Shown here piece by piece: positions 26,072 to 34,669 of a stretch of 64,000 bases of DNA (positions are counted from its first letter, which is position 1; every line of letters begins with the position of its first letter). The notes beneath the pieces were generated by a model. The model saw only the letters and a list, made by a program, of their open reading frames with translations. It was not told the origin of the DNA and ran no database searches. Origin of the DNA: an uncultured Pseudomonadota bacterium (GTDB taxonomy: Bacteria > Myxococcota_A > Bradymonadia > Bradymonadales > Bradymonadaceae); NCBI GenBank assembly GCA_950059285.1, contig CATLTV010000005.1:1-64000 (forward strand). The letters run 5' to 3'. Both the position numbers and the translations under genes were made by a program.

Positions 26072-27154
26072 TTAATCAGAGTTTTTACGTCTCTTTGGAC
26101 GACCTCGACGACGCCTACTACCAGAAGACGCATCATCCGACTGAGAGGACTGCTCATGGCGATGTCCTCGCCTGCGCTTTGGCGCAGTTTGGCTCTTCTC
26201 CTCGTCATCCCAGTACTTGGCCATACGCTCCATTTCTTCATGGCCCGTAGGTTCCTCATCGGACTTCTGGTTTGTAGGTGCGCCATGACGCTTCTTCTTG
26301 CCATAGCCATCAAGACCGAGCGCCTCACGTTTCTTGCGCTCCTGCTCCTCGAAGTACGCGATTTCAGCGAGAATGTTGGCCGTATCCACATCAATCTCGG
26401 GGGCCTCGTAATGGCCTGTGAGAAGCGTATCAGGTGTCAACTCCGCGCTGCGGTAGAGTTCCCATAACTCTTCACCATAATTAAGATTTTCAAATCCTTT
26501 TTGATGCGACATCAGCTCTCGAGTGAGGCTATCAAGGTCACGCACAAGAAGCTCCTTGGCGTTCGGGTTTACAGCCGCATCCACTGCCTGAGGGAAATCA
26601 ATAATGACTGCATGACCTTGCTTTGACATCAGAATATTAAACAGGGACAGGTCACCATGTACGATATCTGCAAAGAGCATGATTACAACCTGCTCAAGGA
26701 TCTCCTTGAACAGACGCTCGCGTTGTACAAGTGTCAGCTCAAGCTCGGCCAGTCGTGGAGCAGGCTCCTTTGCCTCATCACAGATATACTCCATCAGCAG
26801 CACGCCTTCAAAGAAGACGTGAGGTTGTGGCACGCGAGCACCAGCAGAGTAAAGCTTTGATATAATTTCACTTTCAGCAATTCTCCACGCCGCCTCGTCT
26901 TGCTCTCGGCCATAGGAGGAGCGACGCCCAATCGCACGCTGATCGCGGGACTTACGAACCTGTCTCCCCTCAGTATATGTGGATCTATTCTTGAAGCTTC
27001 GATGATCTGCGTCCTTGTAAATCTTGGCCACACGGATCTCTCCTTGCGACTCGACCAGATACACCTGTGCCTCTTTTCCGCTCTTCAAAGCACGAACCAC
27101 ACGGTCTACAAGGCCGTGCTCAACAAGGGGTTGAAGTAACTCGGGAGTTCTCAT
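26072..27154 (-). CDS. RIO-family serine kinase with basic C-terminal tail
   Basis: 360 residues from ATG 27154. The kinase core is of the RIO type: ALKSGKEAQVYLVE (ATP loop), RVAKIYKDA (Lys), MEYI hinge, catalytic HGDLSLFNILM, and metal-binding IIDFPQAVD. Eukaryotic RIO kinases act in ribosome maturation; the bacterial role is not established. After the kinase (about 1-260) a ~100-residue charged tail ends in clusters such as KRRRGHRHE and RRRRGRPKRRK. The RGRP core resembles an AT-hook, so the tail may bind nucleic acid. It is the last gene of a run with Nudix, acyltransferase and aminotransferase genes. Confidence 0.92.
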   Translation of the reverse strand: MRTPELLQPLVEHGLVDRVVRALKSGKEAQVYLVESQGEIRVAKIYKDADHRSFKNRSTYTEGRQVRKSRDQRAIGRRSSYGREQDEAAWRIAESEIISKLYSAGARVPQPHVFFEGVLLMEYICDEAKEPAPRLAELELTLVQRERLFKEILEQVVIMLFADIVHGDLSLFNILMSKQGHAVIIDFPQAVDAAVNPNAKELLVRDLDSLTRELMSHQKGFENLNYGEELWELYRSAELTPDTLLTGHYEAPEIDVDTANILAEIAYFEEQERKKREALGLDGYGKKKRHGAPTNQKSDEEPTGHEEMERMAKYWDDEEKSQTAPKRRRGHRHEQSSQSDDASSGSRRRRGRPKRRKNSD

Positions 27155-27209
27155 CACACCTACTTTTCTTACGTTATCCCAAGCTCCTCATATCCAAGGA
27201 GCACATGAC

Positions 27210-27707
27210 TTAATCTCGTGAAGCGAGCCAGTGCTTGACCGCTTCTCCTGTACCAAATGGCCAGGGCTTGAGCCTGGACACGGGCACCAATTTGTATGCT
27301 TCGAGTTCATTTGCATCCAGTGTAATCTCTACATCCTCTTGAATTACAACATGATACGCAATGATTAATTGATTCATCCTCTCAAAAGAGTAAAGACCGA
27401 TCAAGTCTCCAAGCTGAACATCATCCACGCCAAGCTCTTCCTTGACCTCTCGCACCACTGCGACCTCGGGATGCTCCTCACGCTCCAGAAATCCTGTCAC
27501 CAGACCAAACCATGTCTCTGGCCAACCAATGGAGCGTACCAACACCACATCATCACCACGTTGCACAATCGCAGCGACCACGGGCGTGGGATTTTCATAG
27601 TGTACAAAGTTACACGAGGAGCATGCCTTGCGCACCTGACCATCAGGATCAACCTTTTCCCCCAGAGGGTCCGCGCACACAGGACAGAACTTGAACTGAA
27701 CAGGCAT
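27210..27707 (-). CDS. Zinc-ribbon Nudix hydrolase
   Basis: 165 residues, ATG 27707 after AAGGGGAAGAA. An N-terminal zinc ribbon (FCPVC...ACSSC, about 7-33) comes before a Nudix domain. The Nudix box is complete: GFLEREEHPEVAVV followed by REVKEELGV. The ribbon plus FVHYENPTPVVAAIV is typical of NudC-like or ADP-ribose/NADH pyrophosphatase-like proteins, but at 165 residues it lacks the NudC N-terminal domain. The substrate is undetermined. It is 16 nt downstream of the acyltransferase and 52 nt upstream of the RIO kinase. Confidence 0.9.
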   Translation of the reverse strand: MPVQFKFCPVCADPLGEKVDPDGQVRKACSSCNFVHYENPTPVVAAIVQRGDDVVLVRSIGWPETWFGLVTGFLEREEHPEVAVVREVKEELGVDDVQLGDLIGLYSFERMNQLIIAYHVVIQEDVEITLDANELEAYKLVPVSRLKPWPFGTGEAVKHWLASRD

Positions 27708-27723
27708 TTCTTCCCCTTACAGG

Positions 27724-28701
27724 TTAAATAAAGCGTTTAACACCTTGCTTTCCATCACTCTCGCGATCAGCGGCCCATTGGTACTCGGGCTCAAGCAATG
27801 CGTTAATACGCTCCATCAACACATCTGTCACCTCCTGTAACAGCTCTCTGTATCGACGCTCATCCTCGGGATGAAACGGCCTGAAGTCCGAAGGAACATC
27901 CACCACATCAGACACGTATAAAGGTTCACCAATACGCATCACAACCTCCCCGCCCTTGAGGATTGGAAGCTCCTTATCTCTAAACACATCAGGAGCACCG
28001 CTCAATCCCATCGGCACAAGAGGAAGGTCCATGGCGATCGCAAGTTCCACAGCACCAATGCGCCCTTGAGACAATCTTGAGGAGACTGTCCCCTGTGGAT
28101 AAATGTGAATGGATTGATTCTCACGCACCAGATCACGCGTCATCCTTAACAGGTGCTCATTTTGAAAACGAAAGTACAGCTCCTGCACAAACTCTCGGTA
28201 TGAAACCTGCGATGGTTCAAAGCGTGCACCAAGCACATCACGAGGAGTGGAGAGGATTTTTGCATACACCTCATCATCCTCTGAAAGCTCCTCACCACGG
28301 TCCACATAACCACGCACTGCGCGGTAAACCTCCTCGGAAGGACGCTCACCAAGCAATGACTTCAGATCCACAGAAAGAATGTAACCCTTTGAAACCATGG
28401 GCAAAGCGTCAAGAAACCGACATCCAAACCTCGCCATGGGTTCGTGCCAGTTCTTCCCCTTGCTAATGATGGGCGCACGCAGACCAAGGTTCATGAACAG
28501 CTCTTGAAAAAAGAACCAGTCCATCTTGTGCGTGGAGTTACAGGCAAAGACTGCTGAGGTTTCAGGGAGATTCTCAACGCCTTCAAGCGCAACGTGCGTC
28601 CTGGTCAGCTTCTTCATCTGATCCCACAGAACCCGAAAGCTTTGAATCACCATGGGAGAGCCGAGAGGTTGAATCGTGTTGGCCAGCTGCAAGGTGAGCA
28701 T
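27724..28701 (-). CDS. PlsC-like acyltransferase
   Basis: 325 residues. The start is ATG 28701, set by AAGGAGG eight nt upstream; an in-frame TTG at 28737 lies before this site. Acyltransferase signatures are present in variant form: NSTHKMDWFFF for the NHxxxxD block (His then Asp two residues on), and YPQGTVSSRLSQGRIG for FPEGTRS, then LVPMGLSG. It should acylate lysophosphatidate or a related lipid at the inner membrane. The gene begins 119 nt inside the end of the aminotransferase gene, pointing to translational coupling. Confidence 0.85.
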   Translation of the reverse strand: MLTLQLANTIQPLGSPMVIQSFRVLWDQMKKLTRTHVALEGVENLPETSAVFACNSTHKMDWFFFQELFMNLGLRAPIISKGKNWHEPMARFGCRFLDALPMVSKGYILSVDLKSLLGERPSEEVYRAVRGYVDRGEELSEDDEVYAKILSTPRDVLGARFEPSQVSYREFVQELYFRFQNEHLLRMTRDLVRENQSIHIYPQGTVSSRLSQGRIGAVELAIAMDLPLVPMGLSGAPDVFRDKELPILKGGEVVMRIGEPLYVSDVVDVPSDFRPFHPEDERRYRELLQEVTDVLMERINALLEPEYQWAADRESDGKQGVKRFI

Positions 28702-29956
28702 GATGAGATCCTCCTTGAGTAGTCTTGAGGTAATCAATAATGAGTGAGCTCATACGATCAAGCGCCCTGTCATCCATGGCAGGATCAATAGGAAGGTAGA
28801 GGATCGAGCTCATCACCCTCCTTGCGTTGACAGGAATGTCATCACTCCCCTCGGGAGGATGAACCCAGGTGATGCTGGTACTTCCAAGCGCGGCATCAAA
28901 GCCTGCATCCTGTAAAATGACCCTCAGCGTATCGGGCGATGGCACCACCACAGCAAATAACCACCAGGTGCGATGACTCGCTGATACGCCTGGAATTTCA
29001 ACATGATCACGAAGTCGATCGCTTAACGCCTGACCAAGCTTACGTCGGATAAACAAGTGTGACTCGTGCGCCTGCTCCAGGCGACGCCGCAACACTGTAA
29101 GCAGCGCATAACAGGGCCTGAAACGGATGCGTGGAATCAGCTCACTGCCAGGAAAGCCCCTCGTCAAACTCATCACAAGATGGTCATGACCTTCGCCAAA
29201 GGTGCTGGCCATCACCGCAAGCACGCTGTAACGACGTGGAGAACCGCCCACATAACGCAAGGGCACATGCTTCAAAATCTTCTTGAAGTATTCTCCCTCG
29301 TTCTGAATGTCATAGGACGACATCAAATCCCTGATCGCGTTGCGAACCTCACGGTTGGCCACAGAAATCATCGCACCACCAAGCGCTGTGAACGACTTGA
29401 TGGAGCCAAAACTAAACATGCTAAAGTCAGCCTGTTCATGCCCCACATAATCATCTGCGATAAAGGCCTGAGCCGCGTCCTCAAACAACAACAAATCATG
29501 CTTCTTGGCGACCTCCGCGATGGCATCAAGACACATGCGACTGCCAAACAGGTGCGCGACCAGAATCGCCTTTGTTTTGGGAGTAATCCTTGATTCAAAC
29601 GCAGAAGCATCCACGGACAAGGCTGCCATATCAAGGTCTACGGGCACTGCAACAAGGCCGTGAAACTCAATAATATCAAGCATATGTGGAATTGTAATCG
29701 CGCTTACAAGAATCTCGCTGCCTCGGGGCAACGCCAACGCCTGCAACGCAAGATCAAAACCTGTCCTCACTGAGAGTGTACACACCCATGGTGTCTCACC
29801 ATGCAACGAAGCACTCTTGTAATGCGGCCCTTGCCAGAGATGCTCGATCTTGTACACAAGCTCTCTATGGGACTGCTCATCATGGCCTGTTTTTGAGGCA
29901 AACAAACCAGCGCCAAGATCGCTCCAGCCTATATCAATTCGTTTTCTGGGATACAT
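28583..29956 (-). CDS. DegT/DnrJ/EryC1-type PLP aminotransferase
   Basis: 457 residues, ATG 29956 with AAGGTGAG upstream. The fold-type-I PLP enzyme signatures of sugar aminotransferases are present: SGTxA-like SVRTGFDLALQAL, SAITIPHMLDIIE, PVDLD, ILVAHLFGS, LLFEDAAQAF and the PLP lysine in FSFGSIKSFTALGGAMI. Family members usually aminate nucleotide-linked sugars. The recognisable domain ends near IIDYLKTTQGG (about residue 417). The last ~40 residues are Ser/His/Asp-rich and read through the start of the acyltransferase gene in another frame. It is first in the run leading to the RIO kinase. Confidence 0.88.
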   Translation of the reverse strand: MYPRKRIDIGWSDLGAGLFASKTGHDEQSHRELVYKIEHLWQGPHYKSASLHGETPWVCTLSVRTGFDLALQALALPRGSEILVSAITIPHMLDIIEFHGLVAVPVDLDMAALSVDASAFESRITPKTKAILVAHLFGSRMCLDAIAEVAKKHDLLLFEDAAQAFIADDYVGHEQADFSMFSFGSIKSFTALGGAMISVANREVRNAIRDLMSSYDIQNEGEYFKKILKHVPLRYVGGSPRRYSVLAVMASTFGEGHDHLVMSLTRGFPGSELIPRIRFRPCYALLTVLRRRLEQAHESHLFIRRKLGQALSDRLRDHVEIPGVSASHRTWWLFAVVVPSPDTLRVILQDAGFDAALGSTSITWVHPPEGSDDIPVNARRVMSSILYLPIDPAMDDRALDRMSSLIIDYLKTTQGGSHHAHLAAGQHDSTSRLSHGDSKLSGSVGSDEEADQDARCA

Positions 29957-30273
29957 CGCTCACCTTGTAGTTCATTGAGGGAACATCCGAAGACATAGAC
30001 CTCAGCATGTTTCGTGCCACCGCCCCAAGTCCTTGAATTGGTCGCAGAACATGCCACTTATAATGCCTCTTACTTATTTCGCGTAACAAAAAATGTACAG
30101 TGAAAGTGCGTTTTTTGTCTTTTTGGTTAAAACAAACACAAATCAACAACCTCCCACAGCTTGAACGCAAAATAATCGCGCTGTGATGTTGCGTTATCTG
30201 CTTACAATGATTACAGAGAGCTACGAGGCCCTGCCTTAAACCTCACACACGTGTTCAACCTCAAGGAGCTGAT
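29957..30273. other. Divergent intergenic region, aminotransferase / rhodanese
   Basis: 317 nt with no gene. The rhodanese ribosome site AAGGAG is at 30263-30268. A T-rich segment (GCGTTTTTTGTCTTTTTGG near 30105-30125) may hold promoter elements, but no clear -35/-10 pair is seen. Confidence 0.3.
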
Positions 30274-30585
30274 ATGGAGCGCATGGGATACGCCAAGTTC
30301 GTGATCGCATCAGAAGATCAAGACATCCGATTAATCGACGTGAGAGAACCCTTCGAGTTCACTCAGGGACATGTCAAGGGCGCGGAGCTCTTCCCCATGT
30401 CTGCCATTCAAAATGGCGAACTCCCTGAGAATGATGGGCGCACCGTAGCGCTGATTTGTCGCTCTGGCTCACGCAGTGCCATGGTCGCTTCTATCCTTGA
30501 AAGCCAGGGTTTTGAGCACACCATCAACATTGAGGGAGGCACGCTCGCTGCTGCTTCACTCTACCCCGAACACATTGAAAAGTAA
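30274..30585 (+). CDS. Single-domain rhodanese
   Basis: 103 residues, ATG 30274 five nt after AAGGAG. It is one rhodanese domain: IRLIDVREPFEFTQGHVKGA, then the active-site loop CRSGSRS, then INIEGGT. It transfers sulfane sulfur to a thiol acceptor in the cytoplasm. It ends 37 nt before rimO, a sulfur-inserting enzyme, and may be co-transcribed with it. A role in supplying sulfur to RimO is speculation from position. Confidence 0.9.
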   Translation: MERMGYAKFVIASEDQDIRLIDVREPFEFTQGHVKGAELFPMSAIQNGELPENDGRTVALICRSGSRSAMVASILESQGFEHTINIEGGTLAAASLYPEHIEK

Positions 30586-30622
30586 CCACTTCCTCACACC
30601 ACCCACATCGAATTCAAAAGTT

Positions 30623-32026
30623 ATGACAACGACCAAGCGCGTTCATATGATCTCTCTGGGCTGCCCCAAAAACAGGGTCGACTCCGAGGTCATGGTAGGA
30701 CTGATCCAGAAAGACCAAGACTTCACCATGGTCCCTGACGCTGACGATGCAGACATCGTCGTCGTCAACACCTGTGGCTTTATCGATAATGCAAAAAAAG
30801 AGTCCATCGACACCATCCTTGAGATGGTCGACCTCAAGGAAAAGGGGTTGCTCGAGAAGGTCGTCGTGACAGGATGCCTCTCCCAGCGCTACTCCGACGA
30901 GCTTGAAGTTGAGCTCCCCGAAGTAGACACCTTCCTTGGCACCAAAACCTTCACCGAGATCAATCGCGCCCTGCGTGGTGAACTTGATGAGAAGAGCTAC
31001 ATTCAGCCTGGAAGCTTCCTGATGAGCAATGAGAGCGCACGCACCAACACCATTCGTGGTGGTACGGCCTACCTCAAGATTGCGGAAGGTTGCTCGCGTA
31101 ACTGTAGCTTCTGTATCATCCCAAGTATCCGTGGCAAGCAGGTCAGCCGCACCATCGATGATGTGATCGCTGAAGCCAACCGACTTGGCGAGAGCGGGAT
31201 CAAAGAGGTGGTCCTGGTGGCACAGGATATGACGAGCTATGGTATTGACCTTGACCCCAAGGCCAACCGTAACTACCTCGAAAGACTCCTGAAACGTCTT
31301 GACAAGGAAGCCACAAACATCGACTGGGTTCGCCTGCTGTACATGTACCCATGGAACTTCACCGATGAGCTTGTTGAGATCTTCGCGACCAGCGAACGCA
31401 TCCTCCCTTATGTGGACATGCCTCTCCAACACATCAATCGCCGTATCCTCAAGTCGATGCGCCGCAACATTCAACGCGACGCTCAGATCAGGCTGATTGA
31501 AAAACTCCGCGAGATACCTGACCTCATCCTCCGCACAACCTTTATCGTCGGTTATCCTGGCGAAACCGAGGAAGAGTTCATGGAGCTCTATGAGTGGGTC
31601 AAAGAGGTTGAGTTTGATCGCGTTGGTGTGTTCACCTACTCACCTGAGGAAGGCACCTATGCAGCGACACTTGAAGATGATGTCCCCGAAGAGGTCAAGC
31701 ACGAGCGTCGCGAGCGACTGATGACCTTACAGCAGGAAATCAGCCTCAAGAAGAACAAGGAATGGGTCGGCACCACCACAGAGGTCATCGTGGATGGTAT
31801 CTCCGAGGAGCACGAGCTTGTCTTTGAGGGACGCCATTATGGACAGGCCCCTGACATCGACGGTGTGGTCTATCTGTCCTTTGACTATGGCGGAAAGATG
31901 CCCACACCTGGTGACATCGTGGAGGTCGAAATTCAGAACGCCACAGAGTATGATCTTGTCGGGATTGTGATCCCCGAGCAACCGATCAACCTCGACAAAG
32001 GCAACCTTGATTTCTCAATGAATTAA
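30623..32026 (+). CDS. rimO: Ribosomal protein uS12 methylthiotransferase
   Basis: 467 residues from ATG 30623, which fits the family N-terminus (VHMISLGCPKNRVDSEVM). A longer frame upstream reads into the rhodanese gene out of phase. This radical-SAM enzyme adds a methylthio group to an Asp of ribosomal protein S12. The MTTase cysteines lie in SLGCPKN, NTCGFI and VTGCLSQRY; the radical-SAM motif is CSRNCSFCIIPSIRG. A TRAM-like C-terminus runs from about 400. The GCPKNRVDSE and CSFCIIP forms separate it from MiaB. Only a weak ribosome site is seen. The gene ends just before a 34-bp hairpin. Confidence 0.96.
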   Translation: MTTTKRVHMISLGCPKNRVDSEVMVGLIQKDQDFTMVPDADDADIVVVNTCGFIDNAKKESIDTILEMVDLKEKGLLEKVVVTGCLSQRYSDELEVELPEVDTFLGTKTFTEINRALRGELDEKSYIQPGSFLMSNESARTNTIRGGTAYLKIAEGCSRNCSFCIIPSIRGKQVSRTIDDVIAEANRLGESGIKEVVLVAQDMTSYGIDLDPKANRNYLERLLKRLDKEATNIDWVRLLYMYPWNFTDELVEIFATSERILPYVDMPLQHINRRILKSMRRNIQRDAQIRLIEKLREIPDLILRTTFIVGYPGETEEEFMELYEWVKEVEFDRVGVFTYSPEEGTYAATLEDDVPEEVKHERRERLMTLQQEISLKKNKEWVGTTTEVIVDGISEEHELVFEGRHYGQAPDIDGVVYLSFDYGGKMPTPGDIVEVEIQNATEYDLVGIVIPEQPINLDKGNLDFSMN

Positions 32027-32031
32027 GTCAG

Positions 32032-32101
32032 TTGAGAACGCAAAAAAGAGGAGGCGCCTGCTGATAAATCAGCAGGCGCCTCCTCTTTTTTGCGTTCTCA
32101 A
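32032..32101. terminator. 34-bp perfect hairpin at the rimO/dps convergent junction
   Basis: Arms 32032-32065 and 32068-32101 are exact complements, with core GAGGAGGCGCCTGCTGA and outer GAGAACGCAAAAAAG. The exit side on either strand is CTCTTTTTTGCG. It starts 6 nt past the rimO stop and ends 7 nt before the dps stop, so it should stop transcription from both sides. Confidence 0.87.
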
Positions 32102-32107
32102 GCGGGA

Positions 32108-32629
32108 TTATGCTTCCTGCAAGTGAGCCTCAAGGAACCAGAGAGATTCGTCAAGTTGGTTACTCACTGCGGTGAAGATATCCGCTGTGTTGGGGTCACC
32201 AAGTTCTTCGCTGGTTGCGATAGCTGCACGAGTGGTTTTTGCCACATGAGCGAAGCGATCTGCGAGAGCAGAGATGAACTTTTTGCTTCCGCCACTGCCT
32301 TCAGGGAAGGCGTCAAGACGACTCATTGCAGCGGTCTGACGCGCGGTGCCGTTAGCCACACCACCCAGTGTGGTCACGCGCTCAGCGAGGGTGTCCACGA
32401 AGGGGAAGATGTCCTGAGCAACCTTGTCAAAGAGCTCGTGAGCCTGAAGGAAGTGAATGCCTTTCACGTTCCAGTGAGCCTGCTTGGCTTGTGAGTAAAG
32501 GTCGAAGGTATCGACGAGCTGCTGGTTGATCAATTTGGTCAATTCAGCACGTGCTTCAGCATCGATATCGTGACGAGTTTGGTGGAGATTTGCTTTTGTC
32601 ATTGGGACTGCCGTTTTGTTCACATTCAT
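32108..32629 (-). CDS. dps: Dps-family ferritin-like DNA protection protein
   Basis: 173 residues from ATG 32629 (AAGGA 8 nt upstream). It forms a dodecameric shell that oxidises Fe2+ with peroxide and may bind DNA in starvation. The ferroxidase helix is YSQAKQAHWNVKGIHFLQAHELFD, with conserved His and Asp/Glu further on (FPFVDTLAERVTTLGG). The final helices end in NQLDESLWFLEAHLQE, typical of Dps. A slightly long polar N-terminus (about 25 residues, several Lys/Arg) could contact DNA. Confidence 0.95.
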   Translation of the reverse strand: MNVNKTAVPMTKANLHQTRHDIDAEARAELTKLINQQLVDTFDLYSQAKQAHWNVKGIHFLQAHELFDKVAQDIFPFVDTLAERVTTLGGVANGTARQTAAMSRLDAFPEGSGGSKKFISALADRFAHVAKTTRAAIATSEELGDPNTADIFTAVSNQLDESLWFLEAHLQEA

Positions 32630-32765
32630 GATGAATATCCTTGGTTTGTGTGAATGGCACGCGTCGCTACGAGAGGCGCAGTGCCGTGTAATTCGTTCAC
32701 CCAGTAACCTAAGACCACTCACTGGCCCGACAAGAGATTGTCCCAACTTTTTTTGGAGATAAGGC

Positions 32766-33500
32766 TCAAGGAGGGGGTATCGACTCGGCAGGAGGCGCGA
32801 GGATATCACGTAGTCGTTCGAGCGCTCGTGCGTGCATGCGGGAACACCATGATTTGGACTTGTTCAAGTCCTTTGCGATGTCCGTCAGAGAGTCCCCATA
32901 GTAGTGGTGTCGCTTGATGAGGACACGCTCCTCAAACTCAAGTTGGGCGAGCGCCTTGTTCAAGCGCTCATTCTCGTGTTTTTGCTCAAGGCGTTTATCC
33001 TGACGAGGAGCAATCGAGGTTTCGACCTGCTCAAGATCGCTCTCCTCCACCATGATCACAGTCAACACGTTACCCACCATGGAGCTCACACGATCGACGC
33101 TCTCGGAGAGGCTCTGTGAGGGAGGCTGACTCGCCGCAGTGGACTGATAATGTTCTTCCAGGTGGTCGTTAATTGCCTTGTGTGTCTGCACACGCTCGGA
33201 GCGTCGACGCGATTGCCAACCCTCCTTGCGACACCCGTCAAGGATGGCGCCACGGATGCGGTAGTAGGCATAGGTGGAGAAGTTCACCTTGCCGCCATGA
33301 TCGTAACGACGCCATGCCTGTAATAGACCCATATTACCATACGCAACGAGGTCATCACGCTCGACGTCCAGCTTGAGCCCCATGAGGACCTTCTGGACGA
33401 TGGACTGGACCAACCCCTGGTAGCGCTCAACGACCTGGCTTTCAGGAGCATCCGCAGGAGGTATCCCCCTGTCATCACTATGTTTAACCATATCACTCAT
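32766..33500 (-). CDS. Sigma-70 family factor, FliA/WhiG type
   Basis: 244 residues from ATG 33500 (a second ATG at 33491 is possible). Region 2 reads LVAYGNMGLLQAWRRYDHGGKVNFSTYAYYRIRGAILDGCRKEGW, shown here only as the conserved order YGNMGLLQAWRRYD / FSTYAYYRIRGAI / DGCRKE. Region 3 follows with ERVQTHKAINDHLEE. Region 4 holds FEERVLIKRHHYYGDSLTDI and KSWCSRMHARALERLRD. There is no region 1, and no flagellar or anti-sigma gene is adjacent. It is divergent from trhO and upstream of dps. The target promoters are unknown. Confidence 0.9.
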   Translation of the reverse strand: MSDMVKHSDDRGIPPADAPESQVVERYQGLVQSIVQKVLMGLKLDVERDDLVAYGNMGLLQAWRRYDHGGKVNFSTYAYYRIRGAILDGCRKEGWQSRRRSERVQTHKAINDHLEEHYQSTAASQPPSQSLSESVDRVSSMVGNVLTVIMVEESDLEQVETSIAPRQDKRLEQKHENERLNKALAQLEFEERVLIKRHHYYGDSLTDIAKDLNKSKSWCSRMHARALERLRDILAPPAESIPPP

Positions 33501-33766
33501 GCGGCATCTTGGGCTGCGATAAACTCTTCGCGAACGTTGTGAGGTATGACAAACCACCAAAACATACTGAGTATCATGATTTTGCCATTCGATGCAACTG
33601 TGCGGTCATGGTGTCATTTTTCAGATCTGTGATCGCGAACTCTGGTCGAAACCATGGGAGTATGGTACTGCATTAAGCGGGTGCAGAGCGCCTCAAAATA
33701 CGGAAGTAGAACCTAGACATACCATGTGCACGTGCCCCGTCACATCGAGAAGAGAGAGGATAGATC

Positions 33767-34555
33767 ATGTCTGACTCAACCCCAGTGCTCAACGTAGCCT
33801 TTTACATGTTCACCGACATGAGCCCGTTAAATGGCCTCCCAGAGGCCGTCAAAAGCCTTGACAACTACGAGCACATCAAGGGCTCCATCATCCTGAGCTA
33901 CGAGGGAATCAATGGCATGTTGGCTGGCATGCCCGAGCATCTTGAGCCCTTTATGGAGCAACTTATTGCGCTCCGACCTGCGCTCGGAGACATGCCCATC
34001 AAAAAAAGCTACTCCAGCGATATTCCGTTCAAAAAGCTGTTGATCAAAACCAAGCCTGAAATCGTCACCATGCGTGTCGATGGAGTCAACGCCATCGGCA
34101 AGACAGGACCTCATCTGCCTCCTGAAAAACTCCGTGACTGGATTCGCGAAGACAAGGACATGGTGTTTATCGATGTGCGCAACGACTTTGAATGCCAGAT
34201 TGGCACCTTCAAGGGCGCCATTAACCCCAAAACAACCGCGTTCCATGAATTCCCTGATTACGTGCGTGAGCATCGTGAGGAATGGGCGGGCAAGGATGTC
34301 GTCATGTGCTGCACAGGCGGCATTCGCTGCGAGAAAGCAACCAGTTGGATGCTCGATGAAGGCTTTGACAACATCTACCAACTTGAAGGCGGTATCCTGA
34401 ACTACTTTGAGAAAATCCCCGATGCAGAAAAAGACTGGGATGGTGACCTGTTTGTGTTTGATGAGCGTATCGCAGTCAAAACCAACCTTGAAGAGTCCCC
34501 CCTGACCATGGAGGAGGTAAAAGAAAAATACCCGTCTCAAAGCAGCGACGCATAA
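33767..34555 (+). CDS. trhO: tRNA uridine(34) hydroxylase (rhodanese-related)
   Basis: 262 residues, ATG 33767 after GAGAGGATAGATC. It belongs to the YceA/TrhO family that makes 5-hydroxyuridine at the tRNA wobble position with O2. The N-terminal acylphosphatase-like domain holds GSIILSYEGINGMLAG and KKSYSSDIPFKKLLIKTK. The rhodanese domain holds MVFIDVRNDFECQIGTFKGA, the active-site loop CCTGGIRCEKATSWM and YQLEGGILNYFE. Length and order match the family. Confidence 0.94.
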   Translation: MSDSTPVLNVAFYMFTDMSPLNGLPEAVKSLDNYEHIKGSIILSYEGINGMLAGMPEHLEPFMEQLIALRPALGDMPIKKSYSSDIPFKKLLIKTKPEIVTMRVDGVNAIGKTGPHLPPEKLRDWIREDKDMVFIDVRNDFECQIGTFKGAINPKTTAFHEFPDYVREHREEWAGKDVVMCCTGGIRCEKATSWMLDEGFDNIYQLEGGILNYFEKIPDAEKDWDGDLFVFDERIAVKTNLEESPLTMEEVKEKYPSQSSDA

Positions 34556-34669
34556 ACACAGATGCCACGCACCGAGGGGGATGCGACCGCGTCTGTATCA
34601 CTGATTGTTTGATGAAATTGTGTACTATTATTCCCCCTAACCAGATCTACTACGAACATGGCACGCTAA

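Noticed and set aside
30476-30622. N-terminal extension of rimO into the rhodanese gene
   Set aside because: The extension is out of phase with the rhodanese gene and lacks MTTase homology; ATG 30623 matches the family start.
32630-32809. 60-residue extension of Dps upstream
   Set aside because: It would overlap the sigma-factor gene and has no Dps similarity; ATG 32629 has a good ribosome site.
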